From NCBI GenBank assembly GCA_950295325.1, contig OX485807.1, forward strand, positions 32,399,666 through 32,463,665: 64,000 nt of DNA. The letters run 5' to 3'. This DNA comes from Polytrichum commune (lineage: Eukaryota > Streptophyta > Polytrichopsida > Polytrichales > Polytrichaceae). Positions 1 to 11,360 of this stretch are shown here, in pieces (within the stretch, counting starts at the first letter, position 1; each line of letters opens with the position of its first letter). The position numbers were made by a program, and so were the translations under genes. The notes below the pieces were generated by a model that was not told the DNA's origin, ran no database searches, and saw only the letters and a program-made list of their open reading frames with translations.

Positions 1-396
1 TACTCCTCCTAGTTTGAAAAGCACATCTTTAAACATGAGTTCCCTCTTGAGTCCATAAGTGAGGTCCATAAAAAGATGTTGTGAACCCCAATTTTAGAGT
101 GACCTCCATGACTCATCATGTAATACCAAGTGTTTCATGTCACCTTACATGATTGCCACACAACACATATCAATTGCCATGCAATACAATTAGCACCTAC
201 GTGGTACCAACACTATCCATCCCATTTCAAAATCAACATAAGCCCATACTAAGTACCATAATAATATAGTAGTCAAAGACACACTATATCTCTGATTTAG
301 TGTGGCACCACATTGAAATGCAATGCTAATTAGAGTGGCATAAATGACTTATCATGTAGCACCAAGTGTCCCATGCCACCTAACATGGTTGCAATC
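1..396. other. intergenic, no gene seen
   Basis: AT-rich sequence without a convincing reading frame. A phrase about a 'catgtagcaccaagtg' theme occurs twice (about 116-140 and 353-380), so this is probably old repeat DNA. Confidence 0.4.
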
Positions 397-730
397 TATA
401 GTAGAGACACCTATTCCCGATCAAGACCCCATCGGCAGTCTATAGGGTATTGGGATTTTGATCAGGGTGGAACCAATAGTGCCATGACAAATATGCTAAA
501 GTGAGAAGGAATGAGCGGTTATGATAGACTCTAGACATTCATAATATGTTTGGGCCAAATTTTGGCTTCAAAATTCACAGTATTTTCAATTTAAGAAATA
601 AAATTACCGAAAAATTTATAATCCTCCTGATTTCTATCTTCCTACGCAAAAGAAAAATTGCACCGTCTTATACTTCTCATGATGTGACACAAAATCGCTT
701 AAGTGATTGGTTATGGGCTCCTCTACTCTA
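397..730 (+). mobile_element. MITE family C, full-length copy
   Basis: The left end reads tatagtagagacacctatt and the right end reads gctcctctactcta; they are inverted copies of each other over about 25 bases with mismatches. The interior matches the copies at 26416-27404, 32467-33060 and 56161-56960. Short reading frames inside it are not supported as genes. No transposase is present, so it is non-autonomous. I could not assign a superfamily because the target duplication is ambiguous. Confidence 0.7.
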
Positions 731-1794
731 GTGATTGCAAGATCATTTAACTGGATCGATGACAAAATAGTGTGGCCTGCACTAAAATCAGATGTATAGT
801 GTAACTGGTGCCAAATGGGGAGGTTTTGCCAAATTTTCAATGAGTGTCTTAATTTGGGCTTCAGGATGAAGCTTTAAATCTTTGGAGCACCAAATTTCTC
901 AGACTCCTTGATGAACTTCCGCAAACTTGAGGACCCAGCTGCTCAATTTGGTAACTTGTCAAGTGATTAGTTGGAGATCCTCAGAAGTGAAGTGGAAATT
1001 TCTCCCCAGGTTCGTATGTTGAGCTTCAAGGTGAAGTTTAAAATCTTCTTTCAGTAGCATATAAGGTTAGTTTCTGTTTGAGGCCTCATCATTTGAAGAA
1101 CCAACTGCTAAATAATTGTATTTTGCCCAGTCAACTCACATTGTTGCTCCTTTCCTTTGAAAACAAAAACTTGAATGGATTTCTGAACTTGTTGAAGCGC
1201 AAGTGGAAAGGGTGTAAATAATATCGGAAGCATTGGGTTGTGAAACTCCAGTGTAGAGAATTTGGATGCCTTGGAGAAGACAGGAGGAATTTCGACATGC
1301 AATTTCTTAGTCTTTGTCTGTAGAAATTGTGGTTCGAAATTGCTGATGCGGATGGTGCAGTCCAAGTGGCAGCGATTGCCGGGTGAGATGACCTGCTATA
1401 CAACATCTTGTGGATTTTTTTCGTTTGTTTGAATCAAGGGTCTAAGAGCATAAAAATTGCAACGGAACTCCGTATTTCGGTTTTGTGTAGTTGTTGATTA
1501 CATCTGCACTAGATTGATTTCCATTGCAAAACCTAGGGGCTGACTACCTATAAACTGTGCATCCCAGGCTTTCTAAAAATTCTGGGATTTAAATCAATTT
1601 CTTCGCACCAAACTGCATTTCAGGGGGTTTAAGAGCACAATATCCATGTTCCTCCTCACTTTCACAACAGAATCCATATGCCCAACAGATTTGTACTTTG
1701 AAATATGCAATCCCAGGTGTAGCTGATGATGGGCCCTAATTCTGATATAAGGTGTAGTTCCTTGAATTGAATTCACTTCCTAAATGCTGTATTT
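731..1794. other. no gene seen
   Basis: Contains only short open frames on both strands without recognisable domains. The texture, with exon-like GC-mixed stretches and repeated phrases about 'gcttcaaggtgaagtttaaaat', could be remnants of a decayed gene or intron. I cannot support a product. Confidence 0.3.
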
Positions 1795-2450
1795 TTCCTA
1801 GAGCCAAAATATATTGAAAAATCTTACCTGAACCTGGACCACCTGTCAAACATGTCTTTTCAGTCTTCAAAAAACCACTGGGAATGATGTGCATGCTAAA
1901 TGCTAGGCCTTGTCCAGTGTCATCCTGTCGCCCATGAAAAACTAATGTCTGAGTTGGTCAAGAATTGTAACAAGTCACAAAAGTTTTATATGTTTCAAGA
2001 GCCAAATATCTTCAAGAATCTCACCAGGATTGCAAAACCCTAAAACTTGAACCCTCCTACCAAACATGGATTTCAAGTCTTCTGAAAACCACTAGGAATG
2101 ATGTATATATTAAAGGTGGGCCTTGTCGCTCCCGTCCCTACCCAGTTGGGCTGAGGTCGGCGGCGCGCGACCCAAGGCGGGCGCGCGTCGTAGACGAGGA
2201 AATAGCATTCCCCTTGTCTGGTAGGCATTGGGTCATTTGACAATACGAACGGACACTTCATTCACGCCAACCCCTTTAAACAGGGACCGGAGTTTCTATC
2301 TATCTATGGGCCTTGTCAGTTGTCATCTTCTCACTCACGAAATTCTCATGCTGAAGTTGGTCAAGAATTGTAACATGTCACAAAAGCTGGATATATTTTA
2401 GAGCCAAATTACTGAAGTATCTCAACATAATTGCAAAACCCTATATTCTG
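1795..2450. repeat. degenerate tandem repeat, about 185-bp period
   Basis: Three diverged units follow each other. Each carries the order 'agagccaaat', 'gcaaaaccct', 'aaccac t(a/g)ggaatgatgt', 'ggccttgtc' and 'ttggtcaagaattgtaac'. The second unit is split by the SINE at 2128-2307. The first unit shows the uninterrupted sequence at the same place, which confirms the insertion. Confidence 0.65.
2128..2307 (+). mobile_element. SINE-like retroelement, short GC-rich head
   Basis: A 180-bp insertion is flanked by a perfect 10-bp direct repeat, gggccttgtc, at 2118-2127 and 2308-2317. It ends in a short (tcta)n tail. The last roughly 100 bp match the 3' part of the element at 35027-35368, including gaacggacact and gggaccggagtttctatc. 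The 5' part is GC-rich (cggcggcgcgcg) and unlike that copy. I see no clear pol III A and B boxes in this head. The target duplication and simple tail show retroposition. Confidence 0.75.
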
Positions 2451-3435
2451 AACCCTTTAACGGGGAGTTGTTGAGAGGAAAGGTGGTCTCTATGGAGTCT
2501 AGATGGATGTTGAAGTGTTTTTTTAATATTCATAGGGATCTAGTGATTGATGATCTACAACACGCTTGGTATTTTAATTGTGGGAGGTGCTTAGCTCCAC
2601 TGCATTTGTTGGCTATACATTTTGCTATTCCTTGGTATATCATGCCTAATGGGCATGGGTCATTGAGTGTGTCATCCTAGTTTTTGGATAGAAACCGTTC
2701 CTTTTTGAAATTTTGTTTGTAGTTTGCTCAAATCTTCTCTATAACCTTTGATTGAGTAATAAAACGCTAAAATTAGTGAACATTAAGTGAAATAGAGGAT
2801 TAGTGAGCTAAGGAATTTAATGTTTTTGACTACTAGCAAGAGATAACAAGAGTTATGATCAAGGGCCCTAGACATGTGCATAATGTGGAGAATTAAGAAA
2901 TCTATTCTAAGCTTGGCTATGGAAAAACACATCTTTTGAGAGCCGAATCACTTATTTTTTTCTCATGTATATCTCTATAGGGCATGATGAGAATGTCAAA
3001 CAAGAATAGACTCAGGGATTGACATGGTCCAGAAATCCCACTCGGAAAGAGAGTGGACTTGTGCTAATACTCAAATTACTTGAACCATAGTTTGATTGTA
3101 GTGATTGGGTGAAGCTCTTGTTTTATGTGAAATTGCCTTCTCGGAGTAATATATGGCGGTGACCATTTTCTCAATATAAATTGTCATTGTAGATTTGCTA
3201 GTGCAACACAAGTTTCTTTGCATAAATCTACTCGATCTAAATAAAGATGGAGAATAAAAAAATGAACTGAACAACACCCACATATCTTACAATAAGCATG
3301 TCTTCATAGACGTACACTTTGGACCCATTTCTCATATGTATGGAAACATGCTATTTTTGCAAGGCAATAAAAAAATTTAAATCATTTTTCAAAGCTTGTA
3401 TGGATATACTTTTAATTGTCAAAGCAAAGACTCTA
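2451..3435. other. no gene seen; scattered repeat relatives
   Basis: Short frames only. The stretch about 3170-3300 (tagatttgctagtgcaacac, then acacccacatatctta) resembles 12640-12755 and 57390-57590, so it is a piece of dispersed repeat family G. Confidence 0.35.
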
Positions 3436-3600
3436 TGAGCTTAAATGATCACATAAGTCCCCACAATTATGATGTTGAAAATTGTGTTTAGAATGTTTAA
3501 CAAATTTTGAGCATGTATTCCATTCTCTTTCGAACCGTTCTTAACATCATACCCAACCATGCACCACTCAAATACATGTGTTCGTTTAAGACGGGACATA
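3436..3600 (-). repeat. dispersed repeat family G, diverged copy
   Basis: Read on the minus strand it keeps the order 'tttgagtggt.catgg', 'catgctcaaaat', 'cacaatt' and 'gggacttatgtgatcatt' found in the better copies at 38900-39075, 54500-54690 and 61680-61850. It is strongly mutated. Confidence 0.4.
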
Positions 3601-4107
3601 GAATTAGGAACAACTACCTTAAATGCCAGCCAGACATATGTGTCCACGAAGGTTGTTTGGGGATGGAGATGGGTTTAGAGATCTTAATAAACTCACATCA
3701 AATTATGATTCTATATCAAAGTAACATACAAAGGTGACGTATCATAATCATGTGTCTTTACATGTAGGATCGAGAATTTCCCGGATTTCAAGGGCCATAG
3801 ATCGCTTTATCTTCAAGGCCACCTCTACTTCAGGGGTAGTTTTTAGAGACTAGCATCAATGAAAACTTTGAAAGATTGTTTTGCCAATTGATTATGGACT
3901 AGGAAACCGTCAAGGGCCGGAAGGCCTTAAGGGGGGTTACCGGACATAGCAATTTGGGATCCATCTCCTCTAAGCCCTCCGATCATGGAGATGTACGGCT
4001 TAGATTGAGGGTGGGGTTATGCTCTAGGGTAATCCTTTCCCCCAATCTAAGAACGCCACCACGTGCACCAAATGTTTAGGGAAGTTAGACAACCAACATG
4101 TTGATGT
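3601..4107. other. no gene seen
   Basis: No coding signal. A weak hairpin is formed by cttagattgaggg (about 4008) and cccccaatctaag (about 4038-4050). Confidence 0.3.
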
Positions 4108-4503
4108 ATTAGATAATCATTTTATTGGAAAGGTTATTGGTGCAGAACCGGTTCTGTCAAGGTGGCGAGCCAGCTGGACAGAACCTGTTCTGCACTGATG
4201 ACCGGTTCCAATAAAACGATTACCGGACGTAACCGGTTGGCCGTTTTGTTGAGCCGCGCAAGTGACCTAAACAGTGGGTCACTTGTTGAAATTTGAGCAT
4301 CCTTAAAATGCCATGTGTCGGAATAGTTCTCATATTCGTTTCAAATTGCTTATAACCGGCTTTAAGTGATTATGTAATCTGTCTATATCCGATTTAGATC
4401 ATAACCGGCTGGGATGTCGAGGTTATCGTCTGCAAACATGTGTGCTCAGAGCCAATCGTGTAGTGCCACCTCGGCGAAACAAAGCGGCCAACCAGTTACG
4501 GTT
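4105..4503 (+). mobile_element. two-hairpin repeat, family B, long copy
   Basis: About 400 bp match, in inverse orientation, the element at 30281-30554, starting at gtattagataatc and ending at aaagcggccaaccagttacg. Two self-complementary blocks can be seen: a palindromic region around 4115-4225 with ttttattggaa and ttccaataaaa arms, and an outer pair formed by gtaaccggttggccg and cggccaaccagttac. This copy has about 110 bp near 4285-4380 that the other lacks. No coding capacity. Confidence 0.65.
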
Positions 4504-5815
4504 ATGCTTCGACCATTGCTCCCTTCATCATTGATGGAGCATTTTTAACTAAGCTCATCGAGAAAAAGTCTATGTGAAAGTCAAGTATTCAGGATTCATG
4601 CATTGGTTTCTTGCAAGCTTTATATGGGGCAAACCAGCTATGGTGACTATATTTGTGGTATCCGAGTGACACTGAGACTTCTTGGCTTTCAGTGGGTTAA
4701 CAATTCTGCGTTCTTGTGCTAGTTTTCCTCAAGGTTTCATATGAAATTGATGCCTCTAAGTTGCTGAGCAGCTGGAGTAAGTGATGCAAGTGCCTAAATC
4801 TCGTTGATTCCCACGCACACAATGCCTTAGAGCAATTCACACACATCGTGGTCGTTTTTGTCTCAATCTGATTATTGAAGAATCCTATGGGAAATTGAGC
4901 TATTCCATGTTCATATATGAATTTCTGGCATATCTGAATATGGGGCTGATCCAGCTATGGTGACTGTATTTTGGATGTGCGACACCACTACTACAGAGTT
5001 TGGGATTCTTAAGCGGCACTTCCTTGCAACAGAATGTGTCCTCTGACATTTAAGTGGGGTTTTAATGTTAATAACCCAAAAATTAATAAAATAAAAAACA
5101 TTGAAATGGCCCTTGTAAGCCACATAGGGCATGTTCCAATTAATGAAGTTGCACTCGAGAATCCCATATCTTGTAGTAGTTACATAAGAGCATGCTTCGG
5201 GATCCAACAAGGATGCAAGATGAATTGAACTGCTCGAAACTCCAGATCACTTTGCAGGTAATGACTACAAATGACTACAAATTGTTGAATTCTTGCAATT
5301 TCAGCCTGTATCGATTCTCATTGCAGAAACTTTGACCTATGGAATTAAACATCCATCACTTCCACCTGTAAGTGAGGGGAGCTATACCTATAGGTATTGG
5401 CACTCAGTGTAAAGTGAACAGAAACAAATTTCGCAGCACTTGATCACTGAATAACTCTGCACAAGAACTCCTGTAAGTAATTTCTGGTCAAATAGGTCAC
5501 GTGCAGCTGATCAATTCTATTGAAACTCACTTTTTGGGGATTTAAGGGGTATCGTTCACCACCCTCGTGCGCTCAAGCAATTTGCAGGGAAAGTGGGTGG
5601 GAGCCTTCAAATTCACGCGCAGAAATTCACAGGGCTACCTATTTACAAGATTATTGATGAATTTGCACACGAGAAGTTGAAGGCTTCCGCCCTCCTCCTG
5701 ATCCAGCTTGCTGCTTCCCTGCTTTCCTCATGTTCACAAGTCGTGCCGGAAATTTATTCCATGCCCTATTCTAATTTTGTTGTTGCTGATTTTTGGTTTT
5801 GTGGAAGCACCATTC
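4504..5815. other. no gene seen; local duplication
   Basis: Sequences near 4626-4680 and 4939-4995 share 'ccagctatggtgact(a/g)tatttt', indicating an old local duplication. Open frames, including an 89-codon one at 5593-5862, show no known domain. Confidence 0.35.
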
Positions 5816-5817
5816 TG

Positions 5818-5888
5818 GGTGTGATTCCACCATGGATGTCCAGCTGGGCAGTCTATGACTGAGGTGGCATCCTTGGTGGAATCACACC
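5818..5888. repeat. short inverted repeat (hairpin)
   Basis: Two 22-bp arms at 5818-5839 and 5867-5888 are complementary with about two mismatches. The left arm begins ggtgtgattccacca. The loop is 27 bases. Confidence 0.7.
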
Positions 5889-5939
5889 TAGAGTGCCGGT
5901 TGCCACGTCATCATGTCCAACCCAAAACATGCTCTTTCT

Positions 5940-6560
5940 GAATTGATAAATTGATGACTGAACAAAGAGTTTCAGTGAGACCTGGTGATGCAAGCAACCA
6001 GCTGACCCAACTTAATCAAATAGCATCAAATAGGTATCAAATTAACAAACCAAAATTTCTCAAAATCTCCAAGAAAAGATGACTGGTAGAATGAACATAT
6101 GATATTGTGAAGCTTGATAGCTACTGTATATCTTATGAAGTGATTGCAAGTGTGTAAACTGTGAATTTAGTCAACAAAATGATGCCTACATTCTCTCCAA
6201 CTAAAACCAAAGAGTTTCAATGCCATTGGAACTTGATCCCAACCAAGCGGCATCATATAGGCATCCAAAAAAACCGGAATTCTATAATCTATGAGAAAAA
6301 CACGAGTACCTAGAATAAGCATATGAAACTCGACAGCTAAGCTACATCCATTGACGTCATTGCAAGTCTGTATATCATCGTGAATAAAGTCAGCAATTAA
6401 TTCTATAATCTCCAAGAAAACATGAGTAGAAATGAGAGTATATAACTCGACAGATGTACCCCCATGAACTTTGAAGTGGTTTCATGGTGTAAACCATTGT
6501 CATGCCTCTAGTCAACAATGCCTACATTCCTCTCAGTAAACAAAGGAGAAATCAAATGAA
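5940..6560. repeat. degenerate tandem repeats, 120-225 bp units
   Basis: Three loosely related units begin near 6063, 6287 and 6407. Each opens with a variant of 'aatctccaagaaaa.atgagta', is followed by 'atatgaaactcgacagct', and ends with 'caacaatgcctacattc.ctc' where preserved. No coding frame runs through them. Confidence 0.45.
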
Positions 6561-7465
6561 AATCTCAAAGCTGTGAGAATCAACTTAGCCGTTATTCAGA
6601 CAGTATTCTTATTTCTGTCTGAATAACATTTCATTGGAAACCAACCCAATCAAGCAACATCAAATGGTCGCCAAACAAACTGAAAAAAATCAGAGAGCTC
6701 CACCACAACCACACCCTCTAGTACTAATCGTCCTTACAACATGATCAAACACACGCCGGCAGCCTCCTCAAGAAATCCAGAGTCTAGGAATTAAAATTAC
6801 TGCAACTCACACAAACGCACAGTGAGAGGGCCGTGGAGAGACTGGACAGGACTGAGGGTCAGGTGTATTTTCAACATCATGTATAAAACACCAACAATTC
6901 CTGAACGTTTTAAGATGACTGATAATTCCCTGCCGCCGACCTCTCTAGTCTCGGCCCGGCCCTTTCTCTGTGTGCTTGAAGCGCACTCTTTCTCCCCGAT
7001 TTCTGGCAACAATCGTTAGAATTTCAATGCACAAAGAATCTCACAAGTGAAGACGACTTGTCTATAAGATTACATACGCGTCACAGACAATTCAAGTGAG
7101 CATTGCCATATTTCATAGTGCCATCTATGCTCTGTTTATATAACCCACGGGAACATATCGGAATGCACACAGTTGTGGAACAGTTGCAGGGTCCGATGTG
7201 TTCATGAATGAGAGGGTGATGGGACCCGGGTCGAGCTTTGTGGTGGTGAGGTGGTGCTAGAGGTGCCATGGGTGCCAAATGACAACACTTTGGGGACATA
7301 GTGAGGACACTCTGTCGTCATTAGGGGGGTCCCATAAGCTTTTTCCGAGCAATTGGTTTTGTGTGTAGGTAGTCTATAATAAGGTGGTGGTGTAGGTACT
7401 TGTGGACATTGATGGTGGAGGACGAGATGGGCATCTCGGATGCATGAATGGGGAGAACCGATTGC
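6561..7465. other. no gene seen
   Basis: Nothing recognisable. Frames up to 105 codons on either strand have low-complexity or His/Pro-rich translations and no domain. Confidence 0.3.
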
Positions 7466-8011
7466 TAAGGGCTGTTTGACACTATGGCCAAAGGTCGAGA
7501 GACCATCAATTTCCACCAATCAGATTGCAAGAAACCATGAATTCGGTCTCTTAACCCTTCACATTAGAGGCCAAAGTTCAAAGGCCGTTGCTCTCCAAAA
7601 TGTCTACATGGCAATACTTTTTGACCAAGGCGACGGACTCTCACAAGGTGTTTGGGTCGGGCAGGAATGGAAACCCAAACTATGGTCGAGAGGCCGTCGA
7701 TTTTTTTGATTAAAAAAAATGAAAAAACTGACAAGATGATCTTGATTGTTAGATTGGAGGGGTTGTTTTGGGTAGGGAATAAAGTGGATGCTCCTTCTTG
7801 GAAATGGATAGAAGCCGGACAGATGGTATGGGTTTGGACTTTGGGCTTGGCCTTTGGAGGCTTCACACTATGCCCGGCCGAAGGCTCCAATTCCTATAAT
7901 TTTTATTGGCTATTTTCATCTCATAATGATTTCTTTGGACTCTCAACAAAGTTTGGCCATTCAATCCCACGGCCTCTCGACTTGGACGGCCATAGTGTGA
8001 AGCGGCCCTAA
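7466..8011. mobile_element. MITE with TAA ends, GGGC(T/C)G type
   Basis: TAA at 7466-7468 and 8009-8011 flanks inverted ends. The left end reads gggctgtttgacactatggc and the right end, reverse-complemented, gggccgcttcacactatggc. The next block, gtcgagag(a/g)cc, is also shared. A 3-bp TAA target and GGG start fit PIF/Harbinger-like MITEs. The open frames inside are not genes. Confidence 0.75.
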
Positions 8012-8164
8012 GTTATAACGTGCCCACACTTATTGGTGTAGTTGACCAACGAGCAGCTCCTACAAGCAAGGACTACTTTTAGAGTTGGTTTGGCCAGTGA
8101 GAGCCATTGGATGTAACCGGTGCTAGTAAGAACCGTTCACTAGTGGCTTACACCAATAAGTGTG

Positions 8165-8362
8165 GGTGGGTTATTAGTTATAAATGAATTGATTGAAGTT
8201 CAAGACATTAGGAAAATCACCGATCTTTAAAGAGGAGTCTATGAAATATACCTCAATTCAATGAAGAAACAAACTAAAAGATGACAACATGTAACATGTT
8301 GGACTTGGAAACACTAGATTTTGACCAATTATGCCCAAAAATATTCCTAGACATTGATTCAA
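8165..8362 (+). mobile_element. hAT-like MITE family A, old copy
   Basis: It follows the consensus of the intact copies at 26653-26878 and 53914-54139: 'ttgaagttcaagac', 'aaatataccyca', 'gatg.caacatgtaac', 'ggacttggaaacacta' and 'ttatgcccaaaaat'. The head is missing and divergence is high, so this is one of the older insertions. Confidence 0.6.
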
Positions 8363-10019
8363 GAATGGGATGAGGATGGAAGAAATTTGGAGAAAGGACT
8401 TCATCACTGTTGATGAAATTTGAGAACCAAAATACATAGAGTGCGGTTGCCTAGTTTGACATTTTGAGTGCCAGAAGCTACTTTCCAAGTTGGATTGAGC
8501 ATAGGCGTGACCAATGTAGATACGACACGTGGCAAACTAATTTTCCAAAAATTATCATTTTGTGTTAAACTTAGTGATATTTTTACATTAAATAGGTGCA
8601 TGTATCATAGAATGCACCATGCTTTGATTTATTTGACAACGATTTTTCATGTAATGTAAAATTTGACACAAAACTTTTTAAAGTTGTATTTTTGCTATTA
8701 GGAAAGTAGGCAAGCAAATCTCTCCAAGCGTTTGGAAGTCAATGGCCACGCTGTGAACTTGGCTCATGTGTAATCTCTCTCTCTCTACACATGATGTGCA
8801 TAGTGGGTTGTTATTGAATATCATATTGCTTCAAAGGCAATACTAAAGTAATTTATTTGTTTTCATGTTTTCCAAGTTTTGGGGTTCTATTGAGACAATC
8901 GAGTAGATGATCAAAGGTTACAAGCCACCACGTAGAATTGAACCCTCGACTTCGTGTGTCCAACTATAACGCCCAACTACTTGCCTCTCATTTAAATTAG
9001 TATTTTGAACCAATGCCATGCCCCTTCACTAGGGTATTTTTGCAATGAATTTATACCTTCATAAGGATTTCATCAATTCAATCCTTTGTCACCACGATCA
9101 TGTACCAAGAGTAAGAGTCTGCTAATTGCAATAAAGGAATCATGTGCTCTTCTTCTATGAAAATGATTGTATAAATGATTGTATCAATTTGATGTGTATG
9201 GGTATACCAAATGATAGCATGTTCTACCCTTGTTAATTTTGGATCATGGTTTGCAAATGTTTACTTAATTAAGCAACACAAATGCAATTGAAGGGATTCA
9301 AAGGTAATCCACTATTCAAAAATCTAATGCAAAAGAAACATTTCATAATGAAAATCTAGGGATGTATTCATTACACATTACTCAACTATAGTTAGTGTTT
9401 TGAGGGCTCAAAGAGTATTTGCAAGGCTAAGAATCTAAAATCTTCAAGATGAATATGAGAAAGGAGGTAAAGTACCTTCACCAAACGTGGGGATCTGTAT
9501 GAAAAATGGGAAATAAGATGGCTAATTTCAATCACCTAACATTCACCAACTAGCACTGGTACTGAATTGACGAAGTGTTATATAGATCCAATTATTAAAA
9601 ATATTGAAGCCTATTAACTCTTAGAGGTCGAAGCAATCTTCTCAAAATCGTCTAAAATAATCCAATTTTTATTTAGAATGCTCAATAAAGAAAATTGGTA
9701 CCTCTAATGGTAGAACTCACTGTACCGATGGAAGCTTTGTAGAGTTGGGATTGCTTGCAAAAATTCAACGATTCTTGCTTCTTGCTTCATCCGTTCTATG
9801 GGTAACAATTTGTCAAATGCCAAAAGATGTTAACATATAATTTGTTAACATTACAACGTATGTTGGTATTGTTAGGCAACAATGCTTGCTTGGACAAGAA
9901 GAGTTTGTCTCGGCCTCTGAAAGGTTAAACCATGCAACTTTTAATTTTTTGAGAACTAAGCGCATTATACTTGCCAACAAGGTAGATGAGTCTTAAGTAG
10001 CTCGTTTTCTTAATCGGAC
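8363..10019. other. no gene seen; one tRNA-like block
   Basis: AT-rich with only short frames. The exception is a minus-strand tRNA-like stretch at 8905-8995, listed separately. Confidence 0.35.
8905..8995 (-). repeat. possible tRNA-derived SINE head
   Basis: On the minus strand the sequence reads agtagttgggcgttatagttgg, and about 30 bases later gggttcaattcta. This resembles pol III A and B boxes with tRNA-like spacing. No tail or target duplication was found. It could be a tRNA-gene relic or chance. Confidence 0.35.
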
Positions 10020-10117
10020 CCCTATATATCTGATCGGTATGTGGTTTGGTGAGGATCAAAGAGCAAACATCACAAAGACACATGTTTAAAAGAGATTGGA
10101 CTACGTCTTCGAAAAAT
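10020..10117 (+). repeat. dispersed repeat family G, left part of an interrupted copy
   Basis: The phrases ggtatgtggtttggtgaggatc and cacatgtttaaaagagattggactacgt are diagnostic for family G. The copy is cut at 10117 and resumes at 12511 (ataactactctagactcaata), with the Tigger-like element between the parts. Confidence 0.65.
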
Positions 10118-10329
10118 TACAATCTAACCTTGATAATGCCACCCTTGTTAATAAAACACCTTGATATTGTCACCTTAAAGTTTGAAACCGATTTTCATAG
10201 TGTAAAACTCCCTCGTTATTATCCCTATCACCCTTGGTAATGTCACTATTTTTTCCAAAATCCGTAGTGTAAATGTGATAATACCAAGTATGGATGGATT
10301 GTATGTGATGGTTGGATGGACAGATTGTA

Positions 10330-11251
10330 GTAGCCGAAAGGGTCATGCGCCACCCCTGTGATAAATGCAATGCTATTCTTGGAACTTAATCATGCACCCA
10401 CCCTGAACGGTGTTGTCTATACACGGCACTCAAAGGTGTTGTCTTTTCACGGCGCTGTCAAGACTTCTCGGCCTCTATGCACCCCACCTTCCGTCACATG
10501 TGTTCAATTGTGTGTCTTTTCACGGTGTTTTCACGGTGTTCACGCATGTGGGCACAAGAAGAAGAAGAAGAAACCAAGGAATTTTGCTTCATGGAGCTAG
10601 AATTGGGGTTTCTGGAAGGTACTCACATTTGGGAAGTAGAGGGAGATCCCCAATTTTGTTTAGCAAAATATATAAACTAAGTTAGAGGGTTGTTTATCAC
10701 TGGTTAATTAGTTAAAACGCCCATCTGATTCATTTCCTAGTTTTGGAGATAACCTTCTCGGCTCTGTTTTTGGCTTTCTCTCATAGATGGGAACATGGAA
10801 ATTGGGAGTGAGCAGATAGGTCTTGCGTGTGGAAGACGCCAATGCCATCACCTGCATGTTGTGTATTCCAGAATTGATCATGAGGGTTTCGGCTTGTGTG
10901 AAGTAATTCAGGAAGTTAAGTTCTATGGTTTAGCTGAGCTGGTCCAGGTACAGAGCAGTGCCGACTTAAGCTGAATTAGTTCAATTGGTTTGCACTGCAG
11001 GTGTTCTTCGTTGTGTTGTTGTTTTTGTTGTTGTTGCTACATTGGAAGCTAGTGATTGGCTGGTTTTTTGCTCTTGTAAGCCTTCATTGGCATTGTTGCA
11101 GAGCTTTGTGAATTCGGTAGCGTATGATATTTTAAGGACAAGGTGCGAGATGTATGTTAAGTAATTGGAGTAAGAGTAATTAAAAAGATAGATGAGCAGT
11201 GTGCAAACTTGCTTTGGCTAACCCGCATTTCTAACAATGTGTGCATTGCAG
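10330..11251 (+). other. non-transposon filler inside the element, probably captured intron/gene DNA
   Basis: This stretch sits between the subterminal repeats and the AP2 exon and has no transposase similarity. It contains internal short repeats of a 'cttttcacgg(t/c)g' theme at 10440-10545. It ends in a T-rich tract and an intron acceptor, cattgcag (11244-11251). It could be the intron that precedes the AP2 exon in the donor gene, but I could not find the upstream AP2 exon with the GVR and WG motifs. Confidence 0.4.
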
Positions 11252-11360
11252 GAAGACGAGGGTGTGGTTGGGCACATTCGAGACGGCCAAGGACGCAACC
11301 CATGCGTACGACGAGGCGGCCAGGCTGATGTGCGGGGTGAAGGCGCGCACGAATTGGGTG
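11252..11360 (+). pseudogene. AP2/ERF domain exon fragment
   Basis: The translation [20 protein letters not shown], followed by [15 protein letters not shown], is the second half of an AP2/ERF DNA-binding domain: the third beta strand with WLGTF and the helix with AYDEAA. It starts directly after an acceptor (cattgcag). Some plant ERF genes, notably the SHINE/WIN group, have an intron at this position. The first half of the domain, with the base-contacting beta strands, is missing. After NW the frame continues without a stop into transposase sequence, giving an AP2-transposase fusion frame. Alone it could not bind DNA in the usual way, so I treat it as a captured fragment. Confidence 0.8.

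Noticed and set aside
7564-8011. Overlapping 108- and 119-codon frames on both strands
   Set aside because: Both lie in the MITE at 7466-8011. Open frames on both strands result from its base composition.
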